Source of the DNA: Bacteroidota bacterium
GTDB lineage: Bacteria > Bacteroidota > Bacteroidia > AKYH767-A > 2013-40CM-41-45
Direction: 5' to 3'
Assembly: GCA_016720655.1 (NCBI GenBank)
Contig: JADKKE010000031.1
Location: forward strand, 1 to 17,394
DNA length: 17,394 bases
The translations under genes and the position numbers were made by a program. Below, piece after piece: positions 1 to 9,372 of this stretch (positions are counted from its first letter, which is position 1; every line of letters starts with the position of its first letter). The notes beneath the pieces were generated by a model that did no database searches, was not told the origin of the DNA, and was given only the letters and a program-made list of their open reading frames with translations.

Positions 1-3000
1 GCAGGGTTTAAAATTCCTGTTCCAGTTTGTTGGAATGTTGCGGAACTGTTGTAGTCGTCTGCTGTACTGTTCGAAGTATACATACCGGCTGTACTGCTGT
101 TCTTAATCAGTACCGGTCCGTTGAAAGTATTTCCGCCGGAAGAATAATTATCTGTCAAACCTGTTTTTTCAAATTGCGAAGGACCATTGAATGTTGCACC
201 GTTCAGATACAATTGAGGAAAAGCAATTGCTAGCGTTCCATTGAATGTTGTAGCATTCTGAAAATAAACTGCTGCTGTTCCTGATCCACCCAAATTAATA
301 GAACTGACCGGATTACCGAATTTCTGAAATACAAATCCCACTTGTATATCCTGAAGCGCCTACTGAAATTGTTTTTCCACTAGCCAATCTTGCCGTTCCA
401 TTGCTCTGGCCGAATCGTAAGCCTCCGGTACTTGTATTGTTCAGGATAATATTTTCATTAAAATCTGTTCCTGCGGATCATTGTACGCAATCCGAATAAT
501 TCCCGTTCCTGTATTTGTAAATGTTGCATCACCATTGAAATCACCCATTGGATTAGGGAATGTAACTGTTGCATTCGCGCTACTGGGTGTAAATGTGGAA
601 TTGAATTTATTGTTCCCGCTCCGGGAATCATTTACAACCTGTTTTTACAAAAGTTCCGGATCGATTGAAAATTGCTCCATTCAGTTGCATCGCCGCGAAG
701 TAACAGATAGAATTTCCATTGAAAGTTGTTCCCGAATAAATATTCAGCAAAGCAGTTCCACTCAATCTTAAGTTTTGTGGCGTTGTTCCATTTTGAGTGA
801 AGTTTGCAAGGAATAAATCACCGGCTGTAAAACTTCCCGGTGATATTCCAATAGTTTTGCCACTCGCTAGTGTCGCTGTTCCTGCATAACCCGGCCAGCC
901 GGAACATATTCCGTAATTACTGATCGTTATGTGGTAGAACTCAGCAGGATGTTTCCATTGAATGGGGATGATCCTCTCAGATTGAAACGAACAAAGCCAT
1001 CGACATTCGGAATTGTTGATTGTGACGTCTCCATTGAATGTAGAGGTGGCATTTGTGTTTTCAGCAATCATCATCCTTACATCAGTCCCGGTTCCTGTGT
1101 TATTGAAAGTTGTATTTCCGTTAAACTGATTTCCTGCCGAATTATCCGCGACATAAAAATTCGATGTTGTACTGAACTGCACATCCGCATTAAATACATC
1201 CGGATTATTATTTCGATTTAAATAACGGTTCCACTATTAATAATCGTACTGATTCCATAAATGTATTTCCTCCGCGACCATCATCATTCGACGTTCCTGT
1301 TTTGTGATATTCGTAGTTCCGCTAAACGTTGCTCCGTTTAATTGTACACCCGACCTCAAAGTTAATGCACCGCCAAACTTGTTGCCGGTCAATTACTGTC
1401 TGACTGCTTCCTGTGAGTAATAAGGATTGTGCTGTTGAACCGGTTTGTGTAAAATTGATGAAATTCAATACACCTTTTGTAAATCCTGTTGAACCTATGC
1501 TAATAGTTTTGGCATTTGCAAGAATCGCAGATCCATTGTATGTGTTCCATCCAAAGTAAATTCCATGAATTATTTCCCAGTTCCGGCAGTGCTGTTCAAC
1601 ACAATGTTACCATTGAAAGTACAGGTTCCTCTGAGATTGAAACGGATCAGACTTGTATTTGCGGTTCCCCTGTATTGTTGTTGGCCGTTACATCTCCATT
1701 GAAAACAGCACTTGCTGCTGCGGCTCCATCACACACCATGATTCTTGCATCACTCCGCTTCCCTGTATTGTTGAAAATTGTATTTCCATTAAAAACTGTT
1801 CCGGCTACATTCTGTGCAAGCTGAATATATCCGGTTCCAGAATTTGTAAAATTTGCGTCACCTCCGAATGTATCGGGCAAAGTATTCCCTGTAAGAAAAT
1901 TTCCTGCACCTGAATTTGTCAAAGTAAAAGTGGATTGCAAAAGTATTTCCTCCACGTCGACGTATTTGAACTGTTCCCTGTTTTTATTCCGGTAAAGGTC
2001 CCGTTAAATGTACTGCTGTTCAGGTATAAATTTCCAGCGGTACAATTGACATTGCCATTAAAAACTGTTCCTGTGTTGAAAGTGAGAGTTGTGTTGCCGG
2101 TCAAATTGAGATCTACGGCTGAATTTGAGTTTTGAGTAAAGTATCCGAAGTGTAAATTCCCCTTTGAAAATCCAATACTATCAATCGAGATCGACTTTCC
2201 TGCGGCCTGACTAGAAGTACCTGAATATCCTGAATAACTAAAAAAGATTCCCCCGTCATATTTGAGCCGCTGGCAGTGCATCCCAGATCAATATTTCCAT
2301 TGAATGTGCAAGTGCCCCGTAGGTTAAATCGGATGATTGCTGTATTTGCAGTACTGGTATTCTTCGCTTCTAAATTTCCATCGAAAACTGCTGTTGATCC
2401 TGTGCTTTCACAAATTTGGATCCTGTTATCCGTTCCTGAACCGGAATTGATCAAACTTGTATTTCCTTTGTATTGATTTCCTGCGCTGTTGTGTGCCAGG
2501 TAAACATACCCGCTTCCGGAATTGAGAACCGACAAATCACCGTTCACAATATCCGGATTTGTATTTCCCATTAATATATTTCCACTTCCTGTATTTTGCA
2601 TGGACAAAGTTGATAGAAATGTATTTCCACCATTTGATGTTTCATTGCTGCTACCGGTCTTGGTAAATGAAGCTGATCCGTTGAATGTACTTCCATTAAA
2701 AGTCAGCGCTGGACTTGTGCAACTTATGTTTCCTCCAAAAGTACTTGAAGAACCAAAGAGCAATGATGCCGTTCCGCTTAAGTCAAGTGCAATGTCCTGT
2801 GTTCCGGCTTGCGTGAAATTGTAAAATTGCAAAGCACCTTTAGTGTAACCTGAGAACCCAATTGTGATTGTTTTCCCTGCTGTCAATGTACATGTTCCAC
2901 TGCCTCCTGAAATCCCAAGATGAATTCCATAATTGGAATTGCTTCCTAGAGTGCTGCTTACTGTTATATTATCAAGAAAAGTTGTATTTCCTTTGTTGCC

Positions 3001-4378
3001 GAAATCGCATAACTCCATTGGATGCTGTTCCTCCATTGAGAATGGAGACAGTTCCATCAAATTGTATTGAAGAACTTGCTCCGGATTCACAAAAATAAAA
3101 ATTGCAAGTTCCTGAAGTTCCGGTATTCTGAATGATAGTGTTTCCTTTAATTCTGTTCCCGTTGGAATTGTAAGCAAGATAAAAATGACTACTGCTGCTA
3201 TTGATAAATGTTGCATCCGAATTCCAGGTATCTGCACTTGTATTTCCCATTAAGAAATATCCTGTTCCTGAATTTGTAATTGTGGAATTGCCATTGAAAA
3301 TATTGCTTCCTGTGCTCTGATCATTCGAACTTCCTGTTTTCGTTAACTCACTGGTGCCGCGAAATGTGCACCCGTTCAACTGCAATACCCCGGAGCTGCC
3401 GATTACATTTCCTACCAATGTTGTGGAAGGTCCAAGAACAAGAGCGCTAGTTGAATTCAGTGATAAATTTATCGATTCGCTTCCTGATTGTGTAAAACGT
3501 TTCAAAAGCAATGTTCCTTTTGTAAATCCACCGGCACCAATCGAAATTGTTTTCCCTGCTGCAAGTGTTGCACTTCCTGTTCCGTTTCCGAATTGTATTC
3601 CACTACCATTCGTTGAACTCACAATTATATTTCCATTGAATTGTGTCCCACTTACATCATTGTATGCAGGATAAATGATTCCGTTTCCGGTATTTGAAAA
3701 TGAAACATCCGCATTGAATATATCTTTTGTCGTATTTGCAAATAAGAAATTTCCGGAACCTGTATTTGTAAATGTTGCATTACCATTAAAAGTATTCACA
3801 CCATAACTATTGTCATTTCCATTTCCGGTTTTACTCACTGTGACTGAGCTGTTGAATGTAGTGCTTCTAAAGGTGATTGAATTTGTATTGGCAACAACCG
3901 GCACATGTACAAGCGGACTTCCGGTAGAAGATCCGAAAACTGTTGTTGTTCCTGATGCAGTAAGAGTTCCTGTTCCGGAAATTGTCCCACCATTCACAGT
4001 GCAATTTCCATTCACAGTTAATCCTCCTGTAAGCAGATTTATTGTGGCACCTGTATTCATTGTAAAATTTCCGCTTAGCGTTAATGAATTTCCATTCATC
4101 GATAAATTTGCACCATTGTTTAAAGTAAGTGAAGCAATGGATGTGACATCACTCAATGCCGGAGCATTCGTCGTTGAACCAATGATAACTATATCAGACG
4201 AACCCGGTAATCCGGAAGGAGTCCAGTTTCCTGCTAAGCCCCACTCGGATCCCAGACTCCCATTCCAGGTATACGTAGTTGCCGCTTTTGCATCTTCACT
4301 TGTTCCGAAGTTTGAGTAAATAAATATCCCGCCGGCAATCACGAAAAAGAACAATGCACTCACGATAACTGTTCGCAT
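1..4378 (-). CDS. Giant repetitive surface protein (adhesin-like), 3' end beyond window, frameshifted
   Basis: Translation from the ATG at 4376-4378 gives a hydrophobic N-terminal segment (about residues 3-24, signal peptide or anchor). A YTWNG...W...GNWTPSGLPGSSD segment of the kind that opens many secreted repeat proteins follows. The rest is low-complexity sequence rich in Asn, Gly, Thr and Ser, with recurring FNGN, NTGSGNFL, GNT, AAGKTISIG and FTQ motifs, consistent with a beta-helix or beta-roll stalk. A TTG six bases upstream is also in frame; ATG is preferred, with AAAGGAG ten bases before it. The frame jumps between open segments at about 3237-2972, 2281-2113 and 1955-1919, and again below 1650, but the same motif order continues throughout, so it is one gene. 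The C-terminus, where a T9SS domain would be expected, lies outside the window. No enzyme domain is visible; adhesion or surface coating is an inference. Confidence 0.7.
620..3840 (-). repeat. Protein-coding repeat of about 680 bp inside the surface protein gene
   Basis: A KTG-(S/N)-rich anchor, followed by Asn-Thr-Phe-Asn-Gly-Asn-type motifs, recurs at about 3830, 3338, 2658, 1985, 1298 and 643 (minus strand). The first interval is about 490 bp and the next four are about 655-690 bp. Each full unit contains, in order: KTG anchor, NTF block, FLxGNT block, YxAxNSxGN block, CES block, RF-x-GTCTFNGN block and AAGKTISIG/FTKG/FTQ block. The first unit lacks the CES to GTCTFNGN portion, which explains the shorter spacing. 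Copies are diverged, not identical, so they are old duplications. Positions are approximate because of indels. Confidence 0.7.
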
Positions 4379-4586
4379 CTGCAATGTACTCCTTTGCCGC
4401 TGACGATTCCGGTTGCGCAGCCGGTTGATTGGTTTTTTAGTAGTCGTATTTTTCTCACAACAAAATGGATTATACTTCTTTAACCGTACTTTCTTTGAGC
4501 TGTTTATCAGACTTTTGTTTTTTCTTACAAATTCCTAACAAAGGAGAACCGTACCATTTCTGGACACTTTACCGAATTTGGAATTC

Positions 4587-4618
4587 TTGTGTTTTATATT
4601 GTTTTTTAACGATATTTG
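4587..4618 (+). promoter_or_regulatory. Weak candidate Bacteroidota-type promoter for preA
   Basis: The Bacteroidota sigma consensus is TTTG, about 19 bases, then TAnnTTTG. Here GATATTTG (4611-4618) matches the -7 box except for its first base, and a TTG at 4587-4589 sits roughly where the -33 box should be. The box ends 27 bases before the preA ATG. The fit is imperfect and this is offered only as the best candidate in the 267-bp divergent gap (4379-4645), in which I see no gene. Confidence 0.2.
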
Positions 4619-4645
4619 AGTCATTAAGAAAAATAAAAATATAGT

Positions 4646-5993
4646 ATGGCCAATCTTCAAACCAATCTCGCCGGAATCAAATCCCCTAATCCTTTCTGGC
4701 TTGCTTCCGCACCTCCGACCAATAGCGGCTATCAGATCTGAAAGCTTTTGATGCAGGTTGGGGTGGTGCTGTCTGGAAAACTCTCGGTGTTCCGGTCGTG
4801 AATGTCTCCAGCCGATATGGTGCATTGAATTACCGTGACAACCGCATGGTTGGTTTTAACAATATCGAACTGATTACGGATCGTCCGCTTGCTGATAACC
4901 TTCGTGAAATTGAGGAAGTGAAAAACGTTTTCCCGATCATGCGGTGATTGCATCACTGATGGTGGAGACACGCGAGCAATGGCATCAGATTGTAAAAGAT
5001 GCGGAGAATGCCGGCGCTGACGGACTCGAATTAAATTTTGGTTGTCCACATGGAATGTGTGAACGCGGAATGGGCTCTGCTGTCGGACAAGAACCAAAAG
5101 TGCTCATGACAATTGTGTCCTGGGTAAAAGAAGTTGCAAAAGTTCCGGTCATTGTAAAACTCACACCAAACATTACTGACATCACGCGTCCTGCAAGAGC
5201 TGCACAGGAAGGCGGAGGCGATGCGATCTCATTGATCAATACAATTCAGAGTCTGATTGGCGTGGACATCGACAACTTTGTTTACCTATCCGTAGTGGAT
5301 GGTAAAAGTTCCAATGGTGGTTACTGTGGTCCTGCGGTGAAGCCAATCGCAATGAACATGCTCAAGAATTGCGCTCAACTTCCGGATCTGAAAATTCCGA
5401 TTTCAGGAATTGGTGGAATTGAAAACTGGAGAGATGCGGTAGAATTCATTTTACTCGGAGCAACTTCAGTGCAGGTATGTACTGCAGTAATGCATTACGG
5501 CTTCGGCATCATCCGCGAAATGGTGAGCGGACTTGAGCGTTACATGGACGATAAGGGATTTGAAAATCTTGATCAGATGAGAGGTCGTGCATTACCCAAT
5601 GTCATGCACTGGGAGGATCTCAATCTAAAATACAAAGTTGTTGCAAACATCAACGAAGACAAATGCATCGGTTGTCAGTTGTGTTACACTGCCTGTGAAG
5701 ATGGCGCACACCAGGCAATTTCATTAAGTGATGATCCGCTGAACCGCAAACCAACCATCATCGAAGAAAATTGTGTGGGTTGTAATCTCTGCTCACTCGT
5801 TTGCCCCGTTGAAAGCTGTATCGAAATGCAACGTCGTGATGATGGCAAAGAACACCTTACCTGGAAAGACCGCACCCTTGCCGGAAATATTCCTGTGACA
5901 TTTAATGATCCGCTTGCCGGTGGCTTGCATCACTGGGTACCGGAACCTGCCGAAGCATTGACAAAGCATACGCCTTTGCATTACAAAATATAA
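4646..5993 (+). CDS. preA: NAD-dependent dihydropyrimidine dehydrogenase subunit PreA (two frame breaks)
   Basis: PreA is the flavin and iron-sulfur subunit that reduces uracil and thymine in the reductive pyrimidine pathway. Restoring one base near 4739 (CAGATC-TGAAAG) and one in the CCC run near 4932 gives exactly 450 codons with a stop at 5991-5993 and continuous similarity. In the mended protein (449 aa) an FMN-binding TIM barrel fills about residues 1-330, with NFGCPHGMCERGMGSAVGQ at 131-149, KLTPN at 172-176 and ISGIGGIE at 253-260. Two 4Fe-4S motifs follow: CIGCQLCYTAC (Cys341, 344, 347, 351) and CVGCNLCSLVC (Cys377, 380, 383, 387). The human DPD catalytic cysteine position is Val147 here. 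The usual partner PreT (NADH subunit) and dihydropyrimidinase genes are not in the window. The family call is firm; true inactivation is unlikely. Confidence 0.92.
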
Positions 5994-6015
5994 AACTCAT
6001 TGTTCTAGATTTGCA

Positions 6016-6051
6016 CAAAGGGCGCATAGGATCATTCCTTTGCGCCCTTTG
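6016..6051. terminator. Hairpin between convergent preA and peroxiredoxin genes
   Basis: CAAAGGGCGCA (6016-6026) is perfectly complementary to TGCGCCCTTTG (6041-6051): an 11-bp stem with a 14-base loop. It lies 22 bases after the preA stop and about 60 bases before the end of the convergent peroxiredoxin gene, so it can serve both strands. Neither side has a strong T tract, so it may be a weak terminator, or a dispersed palindromic element acting as one. Confidence 0.55.
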
Positions 6052-6112
6052 CGTGAAAATATTTATCTCTTAGACAGAAGTCCTCGCCAAATAAAAATCA
6101 ACCATCTCGTAA

Positions 6113-6721
6113 TTACTCTTCTCCCGTTCTTCCATATCTTTTTACAGTCTTTGGTGGAGGAACAATAAATTTCGCTCCCGGTTTCCAGTTCACCGGACAA
6201 GCGAGCTTATGTACATCTGTTGCTTGCAAGGCATTTAATACACGGATAATTTCATCCATGTTCCTGCCCACATTCAAAGGATAATACATAATCAAACGAA
6301 TTTTTCCGGTAGGATCGATAAAAAATACCGCACGGACCGCTGCTGTTTCACTTTCACCGGGCTGAAGCATTCCGTACAACTTGGATACCTTCATGTCAAT
6401 ATCTGCAATCAATGGGAAACGCATCGTTACATCGAGATTCTTTTTCACATTGTTGATCCAGGCAATATGCGAGTGGATACTGTCAATGCTTAGTCCGAGC
6501 AGTTTCGTATTTAATTTTTTGAAATTTTCTTCTTCCTGAGCAAACAATGTCAGCTCTGTTGTACAGACCGGAGTAAAATCAGCAGGATGACTGAAAAAAA
6601 TTACCAAGCTGCCTTTGTTGTATTCCGAAAATTTTAAAGGACCTTGTGTTGTAGTTGCAGCAAAGTCAGGTGCCATATCACCGATGCGGGGTATGGTGTT
6701 GAGGGGTTCGTTGAATTCCAT
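6113..6721 (-). CDS. Peroxiredoxin, Prx6/1-Cys type
   Basis: Thiol peroxidase that reduces hydrogen peroxide, organic peroxides or peroxynitrite in the cytoplasm (family knowledge). The 202-aa frame is intact. The thioredoxin-fold AhpC/TSA domain spans about residues 10-145, with peroxidatic Cys53 in FTPVCTTEL and the conserved Arg130 in AVRAVFFID. The Prx6-type C-terminal extension has YYPLNVGRNMDEIIR at 146-160 and ACPVNWKPG at 174-182. Cys175 in that last motif is the natural candidate resolving cysteine, as in archaeal-type Prx6 homologues. No signal peptide. It is last in the minus-strand run, 39 bases after the mended stop of the thioredoxin gene, which fits thioredoxin as its reductant. 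Confidence 0.93.
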   Translation of the reverse strand: MEFNEPLNTIPRIGDMAPDFAATTTQGPLKFSEYNKGSLVIFFSHPADFTPVCTTELTLFAQEEENFKKLNTKLLGLSIDSIHSHIAWINNVKKNLDVTMRFPLIADIDMKVSKLYGMLQPGESETAAVRAVFFIDPTGKIRLIMYYPLNVGRNMDEIIRVLNALQATDVHKLACPVNWKPGAKFIVPPPKTVKRYGRTGEE

Positions 6722-6760
6722 GATGAATAATTTTTAATTTTTAAATATTTGGGTGTCAAT

Positions 6761-7056
6761 TTAAGAATTTTGTAAAATGATCTTTTGAGAGTTGTTGCAG
6801 GCACAACACCGGATTGACGCCACTTAATAACACCGTTTTTAAAAAGCAATAGAGTAGGGACACTCTGAACTTCATAATGTGCGGCTGCCTGAGGTTGTTC
6901 ATCGACATCTACTTTCAGAATGATTGCTTTGTCTCCCATTTTATTTGCGATTTCAAGCAGGATGGGGTTCATCATTTTGCATGGACCACACCAGGCTGCG
7001 CTAAAGTCAACAAGGACCGGTTTACCTGAGTTTATTATCTCTGAGAATTTTGCCAT
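6761..7056 (-). CDS. trxA: Thioredoxin (one base missing near the 3' end)
   Basis: Small cytoplasmic disulfide reductase. The active site WCGPC lies at residues 22-26 (Cys23, Cys26) after VDFSAAWC, and the cis-proline is in SVPTL (Pro67). As written, the frame reads on about 110 bases into the peroxiredoxin gene and would give an abnormal 140-aa protein. Restoring one A in the AAAA run at about 6785 ends it with TLKKIILQNS and a TAA at 6761-6763. That gives about 98 aa, close to the usual thioredoxin length of about 105, and removes the overlap. No signal peptide is seen. The ATG is six bases after the stop of the upstream T9SS gene, so the two are almost certainly co-transcribed. Confidence 0.9.
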
Positions 7057-7062
7057 GATTTT

Positions 7063-8658
7063 TTATTTGTTTAGAAGAATAGCTTCGGTACGTTCATTCA
7101 TTCCTGATTGAATTTTGCAGTAATACCGGCCTCTTGATTTGTGTTCAGTTTTCCACTTGTAGCTATGCAATCCGGGTGAAACAGGTCCGTTTTGTATTGT
7201 GTCTACTTCTTTCCCGCTTGCATCAAAAATCCGTATGCTTAAATTGCCGCGAATCTTTGTTTCAACTTCAATGTTCACATCAGCATCAGACGGATTTGGA
7301 AATACTTTTACTGATAATGCTTCATCAGGAGTCGGGTTGCTGAGTATACCTGTTGTGTTGTCTTTAACAATATATACTTTAAAGATCCTGGTAGAAGCAA
7401 AACTTTCAACACCTGTGTTGATGAAAAAAATATTCGGCAATGTACTTTCGATACCTCCAACGATACTCCCGATAAGTGTTTTAACCGGTGGAATCGAATT
7501 CAATCGGATCATTTCATCGTCAGTTGTAATTACAGGAATAAATTCCGCACTACTACCTGTAAGCGCCGGCATCTCCACCGGCATTTTATACTCTACCGTG
7601 GAATCGTTTGCGAAACGTGTGATCATACTGATGGTTCGTACAAAAGGAACATTGGGGTCATCCAGCAATGTATTGGTTATTGTATCCAAAGTATACCGAC
7701 TCAGTCCACCAAAGAAAATCGAATGCATCGTGTTTGCTGTTGAATCCCATACCGCTGCTTTTGCACTGTGATACTGATTCAGGTATTGATTAAATCCGGG
7801 ACGAACGGTGTGACCTGCAGGCCTTACGTCAACTGTATTCAGCCAGGGCAAATCCTGTCCTACCTGAAATACTCCGCTAAATACCGTAAATCCTGATTCT
7901 CCATTCGGAAAACGTTGCGCTAGCATATTGTAATCGCGTCGGTGAAGATTTGCAGTATCCTGTGCAGCAGAGTAATTTTGAACGGTTAGTGTTCCACCAC
8001 TTTCAAGAATAGAAAATTTTCGGATTTCATTCGTGTACACCTGCACATAGGTAGCCATTCCCATCGGATTGTAACGCCCATCGAATCGTTGTCCGCACAC
8101 GAGATAAAAAGTAGTATCCAGTCGCCCAAGATACCCACCCGTCACAGCCATCCGCTGATCCGTGACTTGTATGAAATAGGAAGCGATACTTGTTCCATTC
8201 ATTATTGCCTGGATCACCTGTGGTACATCAACAACTGTCAGATTTGGAAATGTAATATGGTCTGCTGCTGTTGCGCTGTAACCGTATCCTCCGATGATGT
8301 ACAACTTATCATCATGCTGAATGAACTCCATATTTGTAGACTGCAATTGTTCAACAAGGCCGGTTGGCAATCCGTTCAATGATCCTGTCACTTGTTTTTG
8401 TTCCGGATCCACCACATAAATGTTTGTATTGTTACCTGCAACAGCGAACGATGCAAAGGGTTGTCGCTGGTGCAATCCGTCTGTTCGCCCACCAATGAGT
8501 AACCATTTACCATCGACCTGTGCATGCACAAAAGATTGCAATCCCGGCATTCCCGAAATGGTATCTTCTTCAATCACCAACTGAAAATTTTCCGGCGACT
8601 GACCATGAATAAGGAAATGCTGAAGCAGGAATAAAATACTTATGAAGTGCTTTTTCAT
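7063..8658 (-). CDS. Secreted Kelch-like beta-propeller protein with T9SS sorting domain
   Basis: Intact 531-aa frame. Residues 1-19 form a signal peptide ending at HG-Q20. The body contains Kelch/galactose-oxidase-like blades: WLLIGGRTDG, KLYIIGGYGY, RMAVTGGYLG, SIFFGGLSRY, each a hydrophobic strand followed by a GG pair. The C-terminus, about residues 455-531, is a type A T9SS sorting domain: VKVFPNPS, then SIRIFDASGKEV, then GRYYCKIQSG. It is therefore expected to cross the outer membrane through T9SS and to be released or anchored at the surface. No catalytic residues are evident, so I assign no reaction. Its start abuts the stop of the upstream DUF6132 gene (TGAATG) and its stop is six bases before thioredoxin. 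Those junctions place a cell-surface protein inside a redox/sulfur operon. Confidence 0.88.
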   Translation of the reverse strand: MKKHFISILFLLQHFLIHGQSPENFQLVIEEDTISGMPGLQSFVHAQVDGKWLLIGGRTDGLHQRQPFASFAVAGNNTNIYVVDPEQKQVTGSLNGLPTGLVEQLQSTNMEFIQHDDKLYIIGGYGYSATAADHITFPNLTVVDVPQVIQAIMNGTSIASYFIQVTDQRMAVTGGYLGRLDTTFYLVCGQRFDGRYNPMGMATYVQVYTNEIRKFSILESGGTLTVQNYSAAQDTANLHRRDYNMLAQRFPNGESGFTVFSGVFQVGQDLPWLNTVDVRPAGHTVRPGFNQYLNQYHSAKAAVWDSTANTMHSIFFGGLSRYTLDTITNTLLDDPNVPFVRTISMITRFANDSTVEYKMPVEMPALTGSSAEFIPVITTDDEMIRLNSIPPVKTLIGSIVGGIESTLPNIFFINTGVESFASTRIFKVYIVKDNTTGILSNPTPDEALSVKVFPNPSDADVNIEVETKIRGNLSIRIFDASGKEVDTIQNGPVSPGLHSYKWKTEHKSRGRYYCKIQSGMNERTEAILLNK

Positions 8659-8914
8659 TCAATTAGTTTTTTCTTTTTCAGAATTCAATTTGCTCTCATC
8701 CGGATGCAGGCTATTTAATTCAACTGATTTCGGTTTTGGTTTACCAAAGGAATTGGCAAACAATCCTCCCATCAGTGCACCATACAGCGTACTACGATAC
8801 CAAACGGATGTAATCATGCATGACCCGCTGGAACATCCAATGAAAATTCAATACAGAAAGCCGGCACCTGCACCGGAGTACACCTGCAATAGTCCATTTC
8901 AAATTGTTCTTCAT
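8659..8914 (-). CDS. DUF6132-family small membrane protein (frame-broken)
   Basis: A short gene hidden by errors. It begins MKNNLKWTIAGV from the ATG at 8912-8914. After a frame change near 8873 it continues GAGAGFLY, then (across a TGA where the family has Trp) IFIGCSSGSCMITS, STLYGALMGGLF and a Lys/Glu-rich tail, ending in TGA at 8659-8661. A GC-x-SG-x-C-x-ITS motif followed by STLYGALMGG is, from memory, the hallmark of DUF6132 proteins (about 60-90 aa, two membrane helices) in Bacteroidota. Function is unknown; the CxxxxC pair beside the membrane and rhodanese neighbours suggest sulfur handling. Its ATG overlaps the upstream rhodanese stop (TAATG) and its stop touches the next ATG, so the reading is supported by gene packing. 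The frame change needs one base removed or two added, and the TGA needs a substitution, so real decay is not excluded. Confidence 0.65.
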
Positions 8915-9322
8915 TATTTTTGTACCTCATATCCATTCTCCTGCCAGGCGAGTATTCCTCCGTCCAGGTTTATCACTTTGTTGAATCCTTCTGACACCAT
9001 CAGGTTTGTTGCATTTCCACTACGTTTGCCGGAACGGCAATACACTTCGTAGGTTTTTGTTTTATCTAGTTTGTTTAGTTCTTCTTTGAATCCGGGAGCA
9101 TTGTAATCATATTGATTGCTCCGGGCAAATGACCTTCTGCAAATTCTTCCGGTGTTCGTACATCCAGCAATATTCCTTCTTTCTGATCGACAACTTTTTT
9201 TTAAATTCAGGTGCCGATACAGTGCTTGCAACTGCATTCGTGTTCTTCCCTTGCTGACAGGAAGCAGAACCTGCAGCCAAACTGATCAGGAGAAGAAAGT
9301 AAATTAATCTAATGAATTTCAT
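8914..9322 (-). CDS. Exported single-domain rhodanese (two missing bases)
   Basis: Rhodaneses move sulfane sulfur through a cysteine persulfide. The first part reads MKFIRLIYFLLLISLAAGS, a signal peptide, with Cys22 in SASCQQ as a possible lipobox cysteine. Restoring one A in the eight-A run (9195-9202) and one base near 9108 (CAATAT-GATTAC) joins it to the downstream frame. The result is exactly 137 codons (136 aa plus stop). The mended protein has LLDVRTPEEFAEGHLPGAIN at 52-71 and the active-site loop YCRSGKRSG with Cys96, then NLDGGILAWQENGY. Expected location is the periplasm or a membrane-anchored lipoprotein. It opens the five-gene minus-strand run, and its stop overlaps the start of the DUF6132 gene. 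Confidence 0.88.
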
Positions 9323-9372
9323 TTTTTGGAGGTTTTGAGGTTAGTAAAATTATACTGAAATCTGTGAAATCA

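Noticed and set aside
620..3840. Mobile element or recent tandem duplication
   Set aside because: The roughly 680-bp units are diverged and stay in one protein's motif order. No transposase or flanking direct repeats are visible.
3810..4319. 169-aa open frame on the plus strand opposite the surface-protein gene
   Set aside because: It is the antisense of repetitive Thr/Asn/Gly codons, rich in Val/Pro/Phe with no motif, while the minus strand has a signal-like leader and ordered repeats. The other plus-strand frames in 1-3700 are shadows of the same kind.
4646..4740. Separate short gene starting at the preA ATG and ending at TGA 4739
   Set aside because: Its 31 residues are the standard PreA N-terminus (SPNPFWLASAPPTNSGYQI) and join the downstream frame after one base is restored.
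6634..6760. C-terminal extension of thioredoxin overlapping the peroxiredoxin gene (a possible overlapping-gene or fusion product)
   Set aside because: Restoring one A in an AAAA run ends thioredoxin at its normal length just before the next gene. The extension has no family similarity.
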